Positions 43,685-52,293 of a DNA stretch of 64,000 nt are shown here, piece by piece. The DNA comes from JAHEAO01 sp942492375 (GTDB taxonomy: Bacteria > Pseudomonadota > Alphaproteobacteria > Rhodobacterales > Rhodobacteraceae): contig CALOEL010000013.1 in assembly GCA_942492375.1 (NCBI GenBank), positions 62,001 to 126,000 on the forward strand, written 5' to 3'. Positions within the stretch are counted from its first letter, which is position 1. Each line of letters starts with the position of its first letter. Position numbers and translations under genes: made by a program. The notes below the pieces were generated by a model that did not search any database, was not told the origin of the DNA, and saw only the letters and a list, made by a program, of their open reading frames with translations.

Positions 43685-45484
43685 ATGCCGGATCGAAAGC
43701 TGCGCATAGGATGCGCGTCCGGCTTCTGGGGCGACACGCCGGAAGCCGTTGGGCAATTGGTGAACAAGGGCGGGATCGACTATCTGGTGTTCGATTACCT
43801 GGCCGAGGTGACGATGTCGCTGATGGCGCGTGCGCGGGCGAAGTCGCCCGAGGCAGGGTTCGCGCCGGATTTCGTCAGGGCGCTGGTACCCTGGCTGGCC
43901 GAGATCAAGGCCAAGGGGATCAAGGTAGTGGCCAATGCCGGCGGGGTGAACCCGCGCGGCTGCCGCGACGCGCTGGCCAGGGCGGCCGAGGCGGCGGGCG
44001 TCGACATCTCTATCGGCGTCGTGCTGGGCGACGACCTTCTGGACCGCGCGGACGAAATCCGCGCCCGCGGCGAGACAGAAATGTTCTCGGGCGCCGCCTT
44101 CCCCGGGGATGTCTGGAGCATGAACGCCTATCTGGGCGCTCGCCCCATCGCCGTGGCGCTGGATGCGGGAGCCGAGATCGTGATCACGGGGCGCTGCGCC
44201 GATAGCGCGGTGGCGCTGGGCTCCTTGATGCATGAATTCGGCTGGAAGGATGACGATTGGGACAAGCTCAGCCAGGGCTCGCTGTCCGGCCACCTGATCG
44301 AATGCGGCCCGCAGGGCACGGGGGGCAACTTCACCGACTGGAGGGACGTGCCCGGCTGGGACGACATGGGCATGCCCATCGTCGAGGTCTCCGAGGACGG
44401 CAGCTTCGTCATGACCAAGACGCCGGACACAGGCGGCCTGGTGGTGCCCGGATCGGTCGGCGAGCAGATGCTGTACGAGATCGGCGATCCGCGCGCCTAC
44501 CTTCTGCCGGACGTGATCTGCGACTGGTCCGGGGTCACCCTGGAGCAGGTCGGCCCCGACCGGGTGCTGGTCAAGGGCGGCAGGGGGTTGGGGCGCACCG
44601 GCAGCTACAAAGTCTCGGCGACCCATGCCGACGGGTGGCGCGCCATCACTACGCTTACGCTTGCCGCTATCGACGCCCCCGCCAAGGCTGAGAGGGTTGC
44701 CGAGGCAATTTTGACACGCTGCCGCCGAATTTTCCGCGACAGGAACCTCGCTGATTTCCGGCAGGTCAGCGTCGAGGTGCTGGGCGCCGAGGCCGCCTAT
44801 GGCGCCAATGCCCGGGCACAGACGCGCGAGGTGGTGCTGAAGATCGGCGCGGTCCATGACGATCGCGCCGCGCTGAATATCTTTGCCGGAGAAATCGCAC
44901 CGATGGCGATTTCGACCGCGCAGGGTCTGACCGGGTTCTTCGCCGGACGGCCCAAGGTGCAGCCGGTGGTGCGGCTGTTCTCTTTCCTGATGGACAAGGC
45001 CGATACTCCCCTCGCGGTCGAGGTCGACGGCGCGGGTGTGCCCGTCGCCATCGCTGCCGAGGCGGTGCGCCTCGATCCGCCCGCGGCGCCGTCGGCGGAA
45101 GGCCGCGAGGCCGGTCCGGACGCGGTCAAGGTGCGGCTGGTGGACTTGGCCTGGGGCCGCTCCGGCGACAAGGGGGACATCGCCAATATCGGCATTCTGG
45201 CGCGCAAGCCGGATTACCTGCCCTATATCCGCACCGCCCTGACCGAAGAGGTGGTGAAGGGCTACTTTGCACACCTCTGCAACGGAGTGGTCGAGCGTTT
45301 CGACCTGCCGGGCAGCAATGCACTGAACTTCCTTCTGCACGAGTCTCTGGGCGGCGGCGGCATCGCCTCGGTCCGCATCGATCCGCAAGGCAAGGGCTTC
45401 GCGCAGATGCTGCTCGACATCGAAATACCCGTGCCCGCCGATCTGGCCACGCGCGACGGGCTGCGCCCTGCCAAGAGTGCGTGA
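43685..45484 (+). CDS. AtuA-like protein (DUF1446, acyclic terpene utilisation family)
   Basis: A 599-residue protein of the AtuA/DUF1446 family. The N-terminal domain (about 1-450) has IGCASGFWGDTPEA, VVANAGGVNPRGC, ITGRCADSAVALG and TGGNFTDWRDVPGW. The C-terminal domain (about 500-599) has VRLVDLAWGRSGDKGDIANIGILAR. AtuA is needed for growth on citronellol/geraniol in Pseudomonas, but its chemistry is unknown to me; members also sit beside acyl-CoA carboxylases elsewhere. GGAGGACGAT precedes ATG 43685. It sits between a crotonase (gap 19) and the biotin carboxylase (gap 10). It gives the best hint that this operon handles an isoprenoid acid. Confidence 0.88.
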   Translation: MPDRKLRIGCASGFWGDTPEAVGQLVNKGGIDYLVFDYLAEVTMSLMARARAKSPEAGFAPDFVRALVPWLAEIKAKGIKVVANAGGVNPRGCRDALARAAEAAGVDISIGVVLGDDLLDRADEIRARGETEMFSGAAFPGDVWSMNAYLGARPIAVALDAGAEIVITGRCADSAVALGSLMHEFGWKDDDWDKLSQGSLSGHLIECGPQGTGGNFTDWRDVPGWDDMGMPIVEVSEDGSFVMTKTPDTGGLVVPGSVGEQMLYEIGDPRAYLLPDVICDWSGVTLEQVGPDRVLVKGGRGLGRTGSYKVSATHADGWRAITTLTLAAIDAPAKAERVAEAILTRCRRIFRDRNLADFRQVSVEVLGAEAAYGANARAQTREVVLKIGAVHDDRAALNIFAGEIAPMAISTAQGLTGFFAGRPKVQPVVRLFSFLMDKADTPLAVEVDGAGVPVAIAAEAVRLDPPAAPSAEGREAGPDAVKVRLVDLAWGRSGDKGDIANIGILARKPDYLPYIRTALTEEVVKGYFAHLCNGVVERFDLPGSNALNFLLHESLGGGGIASVRIDPQGKGFAQMLLDIEIPVPADLATRDGLRPAKSA

Positions 45485-45494
45485 AAGGAAAAAA

Positions 45495-46964
45495 ATGAGC
45501 ATTTCCAAACTGCTTGTCGCCAACCGGGGCGAAATCGCGGCACGCGTGCTGCGCACCGCCAGGGCGCAGGGGCTGGCAACTGCCGTCCTGCGGCATACCT
45601 TCGAACAGGAGGGGCCGGCCCACCTGATTGCCGACGAGGTGGTGACGATCGAGGGGCCGACCCCGGTGGCGGCATATCTCGATATCCCGCAGATCGTCGA
45701 GGCGGCAAAGCGGATCGGCGCGGATGCGGTGCATCCCGGCTATGGGTTTCTCTCCGAGAACGCGGGCTTCGTGGCCGCGCTGGAACAGGCGGGCATCACC
45801 TTCGTCGGCCCGACGTCGCAGGTCATCGACCTGATGGGCGACAAGGTGCGCGCGCGGGCCTTCGTCGAGGAGCGCGGCTTTCCCGTCGCTGCCTCCGCCA
45901 TCGAGGACGATGATCCGGCGAGTTTTGTCGAACGCGCCCGCGCCGTTGGCTATCCGCTGCTGATCAAGCCCTCGGCCGGCGGCGGTGGCAAGGGCATGCG
46001 CGTTGTGCGCGAGGACCGCACGCTGGAGACCGAGATCGAAACCGCGCGCCGCGAGGGCGAGCGCTATTTCGGCGACGGGCGGCTGTTCGTGGAACGCTAC
46101 ATCGAACGCCCGCGCCATATCGAGGTGCAGGTGATGGGCGACGGGCAGGGCGATGTGGTCCATTTCTGGGAACGCGAATGCTCGATCCAGCGCCGGTTCC
46201 AGAAGATCATCGAGGAAACGCCCTCTCCGGCGCTCTCAACCGAGCAACGTCTGAACATCTGCGAGACCGCCGCCGGGATTGCCCGCGCCGTCAACTATCG
46301 CGGCGCCGGTACGGTCGAGTTCATCTATGCCCCGGATGGCGCGTTCTATTTCCTGGAGATGAACACGCGTCTTCAGGTCGAACATCCCGTGACCGAGATG
46401 GTGACGGGCTTCGATCTGGTCGCCGAGCAGTTGCGCATCGCGGCGGGCGACGGGCTCAGCGTCTCGCAGGCCGACATCCCGCAGATTGGTCATTCTATCG
46501 AACTGCGTATCTGCGCCGAGGATGCGACGGCCGATTTTCGCCCCGCGATCGGCGATATCCTGCTGCTGGACGAACCCCGTGGCGAAGGCGTCCGCGTGGA
46601 CAGCGGCATTCTGGACGGCGGCAAGGTCACGACCGACTTCGACCCGATGCTTTCCAAGCTTATCATATACGGCGCCGATCGGGCCGAGGCTATTGCTCGC
46701 GCGCGGCAGGCGGTGCGGAACTACGTCATCCTCGGGGTGACGACCAATACCGGCTATCTGGATGCGATCCTCGCCCATCCCCGCTTCGCCTCGGGTGACG
46801 TCTCGACAGGTTTTCTGGCCGAAGAGGCCGAGACGCTGACCACGCCGGGCGATGACGTGTCCGACCTGCTGATGGCGGCAGCGGCCCTGTCGGACGAACG
46901 GTTGGTGGCCGAAGTGATGCAGATACCGGCGATGCACCGCAAGATGGGTGGGTGGAGAAACTGA
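45495..46964 (+). CDS. Biotin carboxylase subunit (no biotinyl domain)
   Basis: A 489-residue biotin carboxylase with LLVANRGEIAARVLR, the ATP-grasp KPSAGGGGKGMRVV, ERECSIQRRFQKIIEETPSPAL and EMNTRLQVEHPVTEM. It ends without a biotinyl domain; the carrier is a separate gene that begins at the last base of this one (TGATG). It would carboxylate the biotin of the 46964-47467 protein, using ATP and bicarbonate. AAGGAAAAAA is the likely ribosome site for ATG 45495. Most acyl-CoA carboxylases of Proteobacteria fuse these parts, so the split is unusual. Confidence 0.9.
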   Translation: MSISKLLVANRGEIAARVLRTARAQGLATAVLRHTFEQEGPAHLIADEVVTIEGPTPVAAYLDIPQIVEAAKRIGADAVHPGYGFLSENAGFVAALEQAGITFVGPTSQVIDLMGDKVRARAFVEERGFPVAASAIEDDDPASFVERARAVGYPLLIKPSAGGGGKGMRVVREDRTLETEIETARREGERYFGDGRLFVERYIERPRHIEVQVMGDGQGDVVHFWERECSIQRRFQKIIEETPSPALSTEQRLNICETAAGIARAVNYRGAGTVEFIYAPDGAFYFLEMNTRLQVEHPVTEMVTGFDLVAEQLRIAAGDGLSVSQADIPQIGHSIELRICAEDATADFRPAIGDILLLDEPRGEGVRVDSGILDGGKVTTDFDPMLSKLIIYGADRAEAIARARQAVRNYVILGVTTNTGYLDAILAHPRFASGDVSTGFLAEEAETLTTPGDDVSDLLMAAAALSDERLVAEVMQIPAMHRKMGGWRN

Positions 46965-47467
46965 TGCGCAGGATATTCCAGGTCGGCGGCGTCGAAGCCG
47001 AATGCTGGCTCATCCATGATGGGAGCCGCTTTATCCTGAACACGCCCGATGGCGCGGTTCCCTGCCAGTTGGACGCAACGGGGGAACCGGGCGGCCATGT
47101 CCTTCGGACGCGGGGCGACGTGCAAGAGCTGCGGCTCGCCGTCGGACCCGATTCGACCTTCGTGCACCTGAACGGTCGGGCGTACGAGATTGGGCGGGTC
47201 GATCCCGCTCGGCGTCTGGCCGGAAGCGATGGCGGCGCAGCAGATGACCGCATCGTGGCGCCGATGCCGGGGGTCGTCGTGTCGGTGGCGTTCAAACCCG
47301 GAGACACCGTCAAGGAAGGGCAGCCCCTGCTGGTAATCGAAAGCATGAAGCTGGAGACCACCCTGTCCGCGCCGCGCGACGGCGTGATCGCTGAGATGCC
47401 ATTTGCCGCCGGCGACAGTTTCGGGCTGAAGGCCGTCCTTGCCCAGTTGGCACCGGAGGAGAAGTGA
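46964..47467 (+). CDS. Free biotin carboxyl carrier protein (BCCP)
   Basis: A 167-residue protein. The N-terminal 85 residues are unassigned. Residues about 88-167 are a biotinyl domain starting VAPMPGVVVSVAFKPGDTVKEGQ, with VIESMKLETTLSAPRDG carrying the biotin Lys. GGTGGAG precedes ATG 46964, which overlaps the biotin carboxylase stop as TGATG; the frame is open to 46952. The N-terminal part looks like the interaction domain that usually lies between biotin carboxylase and BCCP in fused chains, so this is probably a split alpha chain. Confidence 0.9.
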   Translation: MRRIFQVGGVEAECWLIHDGSRFILNTPDGAVPCQLDATGEPGGHVLRTRGDVQELRLAVGPDSTFVHLNGRAYEIGRVDPARRLAGSDGGAADDRIVAPMPGVVVSVAFKPGDTVKEGQPLLVIESMKLETTLSAPRDGVIAEMPFAAGDSFGLKAVLAQLAPEEK

Positions 47468-47469
47468 CC

Positions 47470-49077
47470 ATGCGCCGGATTGAAAGCCAGATCGACACCA
47501 ACGCGGCCGACTTCAAGGCCAATTTCGCCGCGATGTCAGAGCGGTTGAAAGAGTTCCACGCCCGCCAGCACGCGGCCCGCTACGAACGCCCGCAGCGCGA
47601 CATCGAGCGTCTGGCCCGGCAGAACAAGCTGGGCGTGCGCGATCGGCTGGAACTGCTGCTGGACCCCGGCACGCCGTTCCTGGAGTTTTCCACCCTGGCC
47701 GCCTGCCGAGAATACGACGGCTCGGTCCCCGGCGCCGCCGTGGTGACCGGCATCGGCATCGTACAGGGCCGCGAGGTCGCCATTCACGCCAACGATGCCA
47801 GCGTCAAAGGCGGCGCATGGTATCCCCATACGGTGAAAAAGGTCGTGCGCCTTCTGGATGTGGCGCTGGAAAACCGCCTGCCGGTCATCCATATCTGCGA
47901 CAGCGCGGGCGGTTTCCTGCCCTTGCAGCACGGCGTCTTTCCCGACCGGTATCTGGGAGGGCGGGTGTTTCGCAACCAGGTCAAGCTGAGCCAGGCCAAT
48001 ATCCCGCAGATTGCCGTGGTCGGCGGGCACTGCACGGCTGGCGGCGCCTATGTGCCGACGCTGAGCGACTACAACATCATCATCGAAGGCACAGGGGCGA
48101 TTTTCCTTGGCGGTCCGCCGCTGGTCAAGGCGGCCACCGGCGAGGAGGTCGGCGTTCAGGAACTGGGCGGCGCGGTCATGCACACCTCGGTTTCGGGCAC
48201 GGGCGACTACCGCGCCGCGACCGAACAGCACGCCTTTTCACTGGCCCGCGAGATTGTCGGCCAGTGGAAGCGCATGCCGAAAACGATCATCGAAACCGCG
48301 GCCTTCGAAGAGCCTTACTACGATCCAAAGGAACTCTACGGGATCATTCCCAAGGACCGGAAAACCCAGTTCGACATGCGCGAGGTTCTGGCCCGGATCG
48401 TGGACGGTTCGCGCTTTCACGAATATCAGCCCGACTATGGCACCACGATGGTGTGCGGCTTTGCCCATATCTGGGGCTACAAGGTCGGCATCCTTGCCAA
48501 CAACGGGGTGCTGTTCAACGACAGCTCGCTCAAGGCCGCGCATTTCATGCAGCTTTGCAACCAGAACCGCACGCCTCTGGTTTTTTTCCAGAACATCACC
48601 GGTTACATGGTGGGCCGCGAATACGAAGAACGCGGCATCGCCAAGGACGGCGCCAAGATGCTGATGGCGCAGGGCGGCTCGGTCGTGCCTAAATTCACCG
48701 TGATCGCCAATGCGTCTTACGGGGCCGGCAATTACGGCATGTGCGGGCGGGCCTGGGATGCGCGCACGCTGTTCATGTGGCCCCAGGCCGAGATCGGCGT
48801 GATGGGCGCGGATCAGGCTGCCAACACCATGGCGGACGTCAAGATCCGGCAGCTTCAGCGCGAAGGCAAAGAGCTGACCGAAGAGGAAATCGCCGCGATC
48901 CGCGAACCGGTGCTGGAAAAATACAAGCGCGATGTCGAGGCCTATACCTCGACCTCGGAATTGTGGGACGACGGCATCCTCGACCCGGCCGATACGCGCA
49001 ATGCGTTGGGCATGTCGATCTCCGCGTCTTTGAACGCGCCGATCGACGAGCCGCATTACGGGATATTCCGGCTGTGA
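47470..49077 (+). CDS. Acyl-CoA carboxylase carboxyltransferase (beta chain) of the three-piece enzyme
   Basis: A 535-residue carboxyltransferase with LGVRDRLELLLDPGTPFLEF, GGHCTAGGAYVPTL, NASYGAGNYGMCGRAWDARTLFMWP and a C-terminal DEPHYGIFRL. It would accept CO2 from the free BCCP (46964) and carboxylate an acyl-CoA. ATG 47470 has GGAGG ten bases upstream; a GTG at 47464 overlaps the BCCP stop. The linked AtuA-like gene and crotonase suggest a geranyl-CoA-like or other isoprenoid enoyl-CoA substrate, but a 3-methylcrotonyl role is also possible. A hairpin of GC arms (49084-49109) follows the stop. Confidence 0.9.
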   Translation: MRRIESQIDTNAADFKANFAAMSERLKEFHARQHAARYERPQRDIERLARQNKLGVRDRLELLLDPGTPFLEFSTLAACREYDGSVPGAAVVTGIGIVQGREVAIHANDASVKGGAWYPHTVKKVVRLLDVALENRLPVIHICDSAGGFLPLQHGVFPDRYLGGRVFRNQVKLSQANIPQIAVVGGHCTAGGAYVPTLSDYNIIIEGTGAIFLGGPPLVKAATGEEVGVQELGGAVMHTSVSGTGDYRAATEQHAFSLAREIVGQWKRMPKTIIETAAFEEPYYDPKELYGIIPKDRKTQFDMREVLARIVDGSRFHEYQPDYGTTMVCGFAHIWGYKVGILANNGVLFNDSSLKAAHFMQLCNQNRTPLVFFQNITGYMVGREYEERGIAKDGAKMLMAQGGSVVPKFTVIANASYGAGNYGMCGRAWDARTLFMWPQAEIGVMGADQAANTMADVKIRQLQREGKELTEEEIAAIREPVLEKYKRDVEAYTSTSELWDDGILDPADTRNALGMSISASLNAPIDEPHYGIFRL

Positions 49078-49083
49078 GGACCC

Positions 49084-49109
49084 GGGGCGCGGCACTGTAT
49101 CGCCGCCCC
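49084..49109. terminator. GC-rich hairpin between convergent genes
   Basis: GGGGCGCGGC (49084-49093) pairs with GCCGCCCC (49102-49109) with a small bulge, in the 54-base gap between the carboxyltransferase (plus) and the PaaY-like gene (minus). No clear T-tract follows. It is a candidate weak bidirectional terminator. Confidence 0.4.
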
Positions 49110-49131
49110 GACAGAACAGGTCCCAAGCGCT

Positions 49132-49743
49132 TCAGTTGGGCTGGCGCCGTGCCTCCTGGATGGACACGACGTCCGAGGCCGCCATTTCGGGGCGGTTCTC
49201 TTCCACCGTTCCTAAAGGCGCGACGGGCTTTAGCCCGGCCAGGCAATCCCGCGCAAGTTGCTGGTATTCCGCGGTGCCGCGCGTCTTCCATGCCACTTCC
49301 TTTTCGGTGACCTCTCGGATCACCTTGGCCGGCGATCCGACCACCATCGAGCGCGGCGGGATCACCGTCTCGCCGCGCACAAAGGCTTGGGCGCCGACGA
49401 TCGATTCCGCGCCAAGGATCACCCCGTCCATGATGACGGCATTCATGCCGACCAGAGCGTTTCGTCCGATGGTGCAGCCATGTAGGATCGCGCCGTGGCC
49501 GATATGGCCGTCCGGTTCCACCACCGCGTCGCGGCCAGGGAAGGAATGCAGGATGCAATTGTCCTGAACATTCGCGCCATCCCCGACCACGATCCGTCCG
49601 AAATCGCCGCGCAGGCTGGCTCCGGGGCCGATGTAGCAGCCGTGACCGAGGATCACGTTTCCGATCAGCACCGCCTGGGGATGAACGAAAGTGTCCTCGG
49701 GAATGACCGGAACGAAGCCTTTGAATTCGTAACAGTTCGCCAT
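49132..49743 (-). CDS. paaY: PaaY-like hexapeptide-repeat protein (gamma carbonic anhydrase/thioesterase-like)
   Basis: A 203-residue left-handed beta-helix protein. Hexapeptide-repeat turns run through residues about 20-150. DNCILHSFPG and GHIGHGAILHGC carry the His cluster of gamma-class carbonic anhydrases and of PaaY, the phenylacetate-cluster thioesterase. It might supply bicarbonate to the carboxylases next to it, or hydrolyse a CoA ester; neither can be decided from sequence. GGAGCACGAT precedes ATG 49743; the frame is open to 49755. It is convergent with the carboxyltransferase and divergent from the thiolase operon. Confidence 0.83.
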   Translation of the reverse strand: MANCYEFKGFVPVIPEDTFVHPQAVLIGNVILGHGCYIGPGASLRGDFGRIVVGDGANVQDNCILHSFPGRDAVVEPDGHIGHGAILHGCTIGRNALVGMNAVIMDGVILGAESIVGAQAFVRGETVIPPRSMVVGSPAKVIREVTEKEVAWKTRGTAEYQQLARDCLAGLKPVAPLGTVEENRPEMAASDVVSIQEARRQPN

Positions 49744-49930
49744 ATCGTGCTCCATCGACTGCTGCGGTTATCCGTCAATGCTGGACCCGTATGCAGGAGT
49801 TCCCTCAATTGCCTCGCCAGTCTGGTTCCCCTCCAGGCTCGCGGAATTTGCAAACGCTGACAACCGGGATGCTCCTGCTTTTGACCATAAAGCACCAAAC
49901 CGTATCCTTGATTGGCTCATGCGACGTTAT

Positions 49931-49946
49931 CCAAACAGTTGTTAGA
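49931..49946. promoter_or_regulatory. Operator site E (CCAAACAGTTGTTAGA), degenerate
   Basis: CCAAACAGTTGTTAGA keeps a perfect right arm GTTAGA and a left arm differing from TCTAAC at two places. It lies 82 bases before site F, in the same gap, and may be a secondary site for the same repressor, facing the PaaY-like gene. Confidence 0.45.
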
Positions 49947-50012
49947 AAAATGTTCAAGCACGTCGCGCCCTAATGTAGGATATTGACACGACTTCATTCC
50001 GGCATCTAAAAA

Positions 50013-50028
50013 TCTAACAATTGATAGA
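50013..50028. promoter_or_regulatory. Operator site F (TCTAACAATTGATAGA) at the thiolase promoter
   Basis: TCTAACAATTGATAGA matches the consensus except for GATAGA in the right arm. It begins just after the -10-like TAAAAA of a TTGACA-N18-TAAAAA promoter, covering the probable transcription start of the thiolase-SDR operon. Confidence 0.65.
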
Positions 50029-50079
50029 AAATGCGTGGCGCCGGTATCGCAGTGCCCGAACGAAAAGGGAGCGAGAGAA

Positions 50080-51264
50080 ATGAAGGACAAAGCGTATGTC
50101 GCCGGCGTCGGGATGGTCCCGTTCCAGAAACCTGGGAAATCGGAAAGCTATGACGTGATGGCCGCGACTGCCACGCGCGCCGCGTTGGCCGATGCGGGGC
50201 TCGACTATGACAAGGTGCAGCAGGCCTATGTGGGCTATGTTTATGGCGACAGCACCTGCGGCCAACGGTCGCTGTATCAGGTCGGCATGACCGGAATTCC
50301 GGTCGTGAACGTGAACAACAACTGCTCGACCGGATCCTCGGCGCTGTTTCTGGCGCGCCAAGCGGTCGAGAGCGGCGCTGTGGACTGCGCCCTGGCGCTG
50401 GGTTTCGAGCAGATGCAGCCCGGCGCGATCGGCGCGATGTTCCACGACCGGGTCAGCCCCTTCGCCTCGTTCGACGAGGAAACCGACGATCTCGTGGGCA
50501 ACCCGGAGATCCCGCTGGCGCTGCGCTATTTCGGCGGCGCCGGCAAGGCGCATATGGAGGAGTTCGGCACCACGCTGGAAACCTTCGCCAAGATCCGCGC
50601 CAAGGCCAGCCGCCACGCCGCCAGGAACCCGGTTGCCCTGTTCCGGCAGGAAGTGACGCCCGAAGAAGTCATGGCGGCCCAGGTCGTCTGGCCGGGCGTG
50701 ATGACAAGGCTGATGGCCTGCCCGCCCACCTGTGGCGCGGCCGCGGCGATCATCTGCTCCAAGGAGTTCGCCGACAGACACGGGCTCGACAGCTCGGTGC
50801 GGATCGCGGCGCAGGCGATGACGACGGACGGCCCCGAGACCTTCAACGCCCATGACATGCGCGAGGTGGTCGGCTTCTCGATGGCCAAGCGCGCGGCCGA
50901 TCAGGTCTACGAGGCGGCGGGCATCGGGCCGCAGGATATAGACGTGGTCGAGCTGCACGACTGCTTTGCCCATAACGAGCTGATCACCTACGAGGCGCTC
51001 GGCCTTTGCGGGCGCGGCGATGCGGCGAAATTCGTCGATGATGGCGACAACACCTATGGCGGCAAATACGTGACCAACCCGTCCGGCGGTCTGTTGTCCA
51101 AGGGGCATCCGCTGGGGGCGACCGGCCTTGCGCAATGCACCGAGCTTGTCCAGCAGCTGCGCGGCCAGGCCGATGCGCGCCAGGTCGACGGCGCGCGCCT
51201 GGCGCTGCAGCACAATCTGGGCCTCGGCGGGGCCTGCGTCACCACGCTTTATGAAAAAGCCTGA
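50080..51264 (+). CDS. Thiolase family protein (SCP2/SCP-x type)
   Basis: A 394-residue SCP-x-type thiolase with NVNNNCSTGSSALF (nucleophilic Cys), VVELHDCFAHNE and GGLLSKGHPLGATGLAQ. It would thiolytically cleave a 3-oxoacyl-CoA, probably branched. AGGGAGCGAGAGA precedes ATG 50080; the frame is open to 50035. It is followed 24 bases later by an SDR that could make its 3-oxo substrate, giving the last two steps of a beta-oxidation turn. The promoter carries operator F. The paralogue at 3611-4849 lacks the HDCFAHNE pattern (EVHDATA there), so the two belong to different subgroups. Confidence 0.9.
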   Translation: MKDKAYVAGVGMVPFQKPGKSESYDVMAATATRAALADAGLDYDKVQQAYVGYVYGDSTCGQRSLYQVGMTGIPVVNVNNNCSTGSSALFLARQAVESGAVDCALALGFEQMQPGAIGAMFHDRVSPFASFDEETDDLVGNPEIPLALRYFGGAGKAHMEEFGTTLETFAKIRAKASRHAARNPVALFRQEVTPEEVMAAQVVWPGVMTRLMACPPTCGAAAAIICSKEFADRHGLDSSVRIAAQAMTTDGPETFNAHDMREVVGFSMAKRAADQVYEAAGIGPQDIDVVELHDCFAHNELITYEALGLCGRGDAAKFVDDGDNTYGGKYVTNPSGGLLSKGHPLGATGLAQCTELVQQLRGQADARQVDGARLALQHNLGLGGACVTTLYEKA

Positions 51265-51288
51265 TAGCGACTTTCGGGAGGAATCAAT

Positions 51289-52119
51289 ATGACTGGAAAA
51301 CTCGACGGGCGCGTGGCGCTGGTCTCGGGCTCGGGCCGGGGCATTGGCCGGGAAATCGCGCTGAAACTGGCCTCGGAAGGGGCGCGCGTGGTGATCAACG
51401 ATCTGGACGCCGATCCGGCCAATGAAACCGCCGAGGCGGTGCGCGCGATGGGTGCCGAGGCCGTGGTCTGCGCCGGTAGCGTCACCGAAGGCGGGTTCGC
51501 CGAACGGTTCATCAAGACCGGCGTAGACAGCTTCGGCGGGCTCGATATCATCGTGAACAACGCAGGCTACACTTGGGACAGCGTCGTTCAGAAGATGTCC
51601 GACGAACAGTGGCAGGCGATCATCGACGTCCACCTGACGGCACCCTTCAAGATCCTGCGCGCCGCCCAGCCGGTGATCAGCGCCAAGGCCAAGGAAGAAG
51701 CCGCCGCCGGGCAGGAAGTGTTCCGCAAAGTGGTTAACATTTCGTCCATCGCGGGGACCGGCGGCAATGCCGGTCAGATCAACTATTCCGCCGCCAAGGC
51801 AGGCATTCTGGGGGTCACCCGGACGATGGCCAAGGAATGGGGGCGCTACAAGGTGAATGTGAACGCGGTGGCGTTCGGTCCGATCCGCACCCGCCTGACC
51901 GAAGGCAGTGCAAAAGGCGACAGCACGATCAAGGTCGAGGACAAGGAGATCAAGGTCGGCGTGAATCCCGATCTTCTGTCGCAGATGGAGCGGATGATTC
52001 CGCTGGGTCGTGTGGGCACGCCGCAGGAGGCCGCCGGCGCCGTCTATCTGTTCTGCTCGCCGGAATCGAACTTTATCTCGGGCCAGCACATTATTTGTGG
52101 CGGCGGGTTCGTGATCTAG
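51289..52119 (+). CDS. SDR-family 3-hydroxyacyl-CoA dehydrogenase-like protein (FabG-like)
   Basis: A 276-residue classical SDR: GSGRGIGREIAL, VNNAGYTWD, ISSIAGTGGNAGQINYSAAKAGI with Ser, Tyr and Lys in place. It is slightly longer than FabG because of an insert around EGSAKGDSTIKVEDKEIK. It would oxidise a 3-hydroxyacyl-CoA for the thiolase just upstream. GGGAGGAATCAAT precedes ATG 51289. A hairpin with arms GACCCG/CGGGTC (52126-52148) follows its stop. Confidence 0.88.
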   Translation: MTGKLDGRVALVSGSGRGIGREIALKLASEGARVVINDLDADPANETAEAVRAMGAEAVVCAGSVTEGGFAERFIKTGVDSFGGLDIIVNNAGYTWDSVVQKMSDEQWQAIIDVHLTAPFKILRAAQPVISAKAKEEAAAGQEVFRKVVNISSIAGTGGNAGQINYSAAKAGILGVTRTMAKEWGRYKVNVNAVAFGPIRTRLTEGSAKGDSTIKVEDKEIKVGVNPDLLSQMERMIPLGRVGTPQEAAGAVYLFCSPESNFISGQHIICGGGFVI

Positions 52120-52125
52120 AACTTC

Positions 52126-52148
52126 GACCCGGGCCCTGTAATCGGGTC
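52126..52148 (+). terminator. Hairpin GACCCG-N11-CGGGTC after the SDR
   Basis: A perfect 6-bp inverted repeat with an 11-base loop, six bases beyond the SDR stop at 52119. The downstream CATTAAAG is only weakly AT-rich, so this is at best a weak terminator between the thiolase-SDR unit and the TetR operon. Confidence 0.35.
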
Positions 52149-52251
52149 CATTAAAGAACGTGCTCGTCCGGGCGGCCATAAGAGGTTTGCTCGGATTTTT
52201 CCAAACTCCAATCCAACACGTTCAGGACGGTTGACTCACTGGCTTCATGTG

Positions 52252-52267
52252 CCTAACAGTCGTTAGT
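52252..52267. promoter_or_regulatory. Operator site G (CCTAACAGTCGTTAGT) at the second TetR promoter
   Basis: CCTAACAGTCGTTAGT matches TCTAAC-N4-GTTAGA in the inner CTAAC/GTTAG arms. It lies 27 bases before the TetR start at 52294. TTGACT (52231-52236) is a possible -35 box, and the palindrome overlaps where the -10 would fall. This suggests autoregulation of the TetR gene and of the carboxylase operon behind it. Confidence 0.7.
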
Positions 52268-52293
52268 TAGGTATTGAGGTAAAATGAAGACCC

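Larger units (their letters stand above)
49744..50079. other. Intergenic stretch with two operator-like palindromes
   Basis: About 336 bases without a gene, between the PaaY-like gene (minus) and the thiolase (plus). It holds operator-like sites E (49931-49946) and F (50013-50028) and a probable promoter: TTGACA at 49983-49988 and TAAAAA at 50007-50012, 18 bases apart. It looks AT-rich compared with the neighbouring genes. Confidence 0.7.

Noticed and set aside
43628..45556. A 642-codon minus-strand frame opposite the AtuA-like gene
   Set aside because: Antisense shadow: the composition is His/Arg-rich without motifs, while the plus strand has a full AtuA family protein.
50014..52179. A 721-codon minus-strand frame opposite the thiolase and SDR
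   Set aside because: Antisense shadow of two clear genes.
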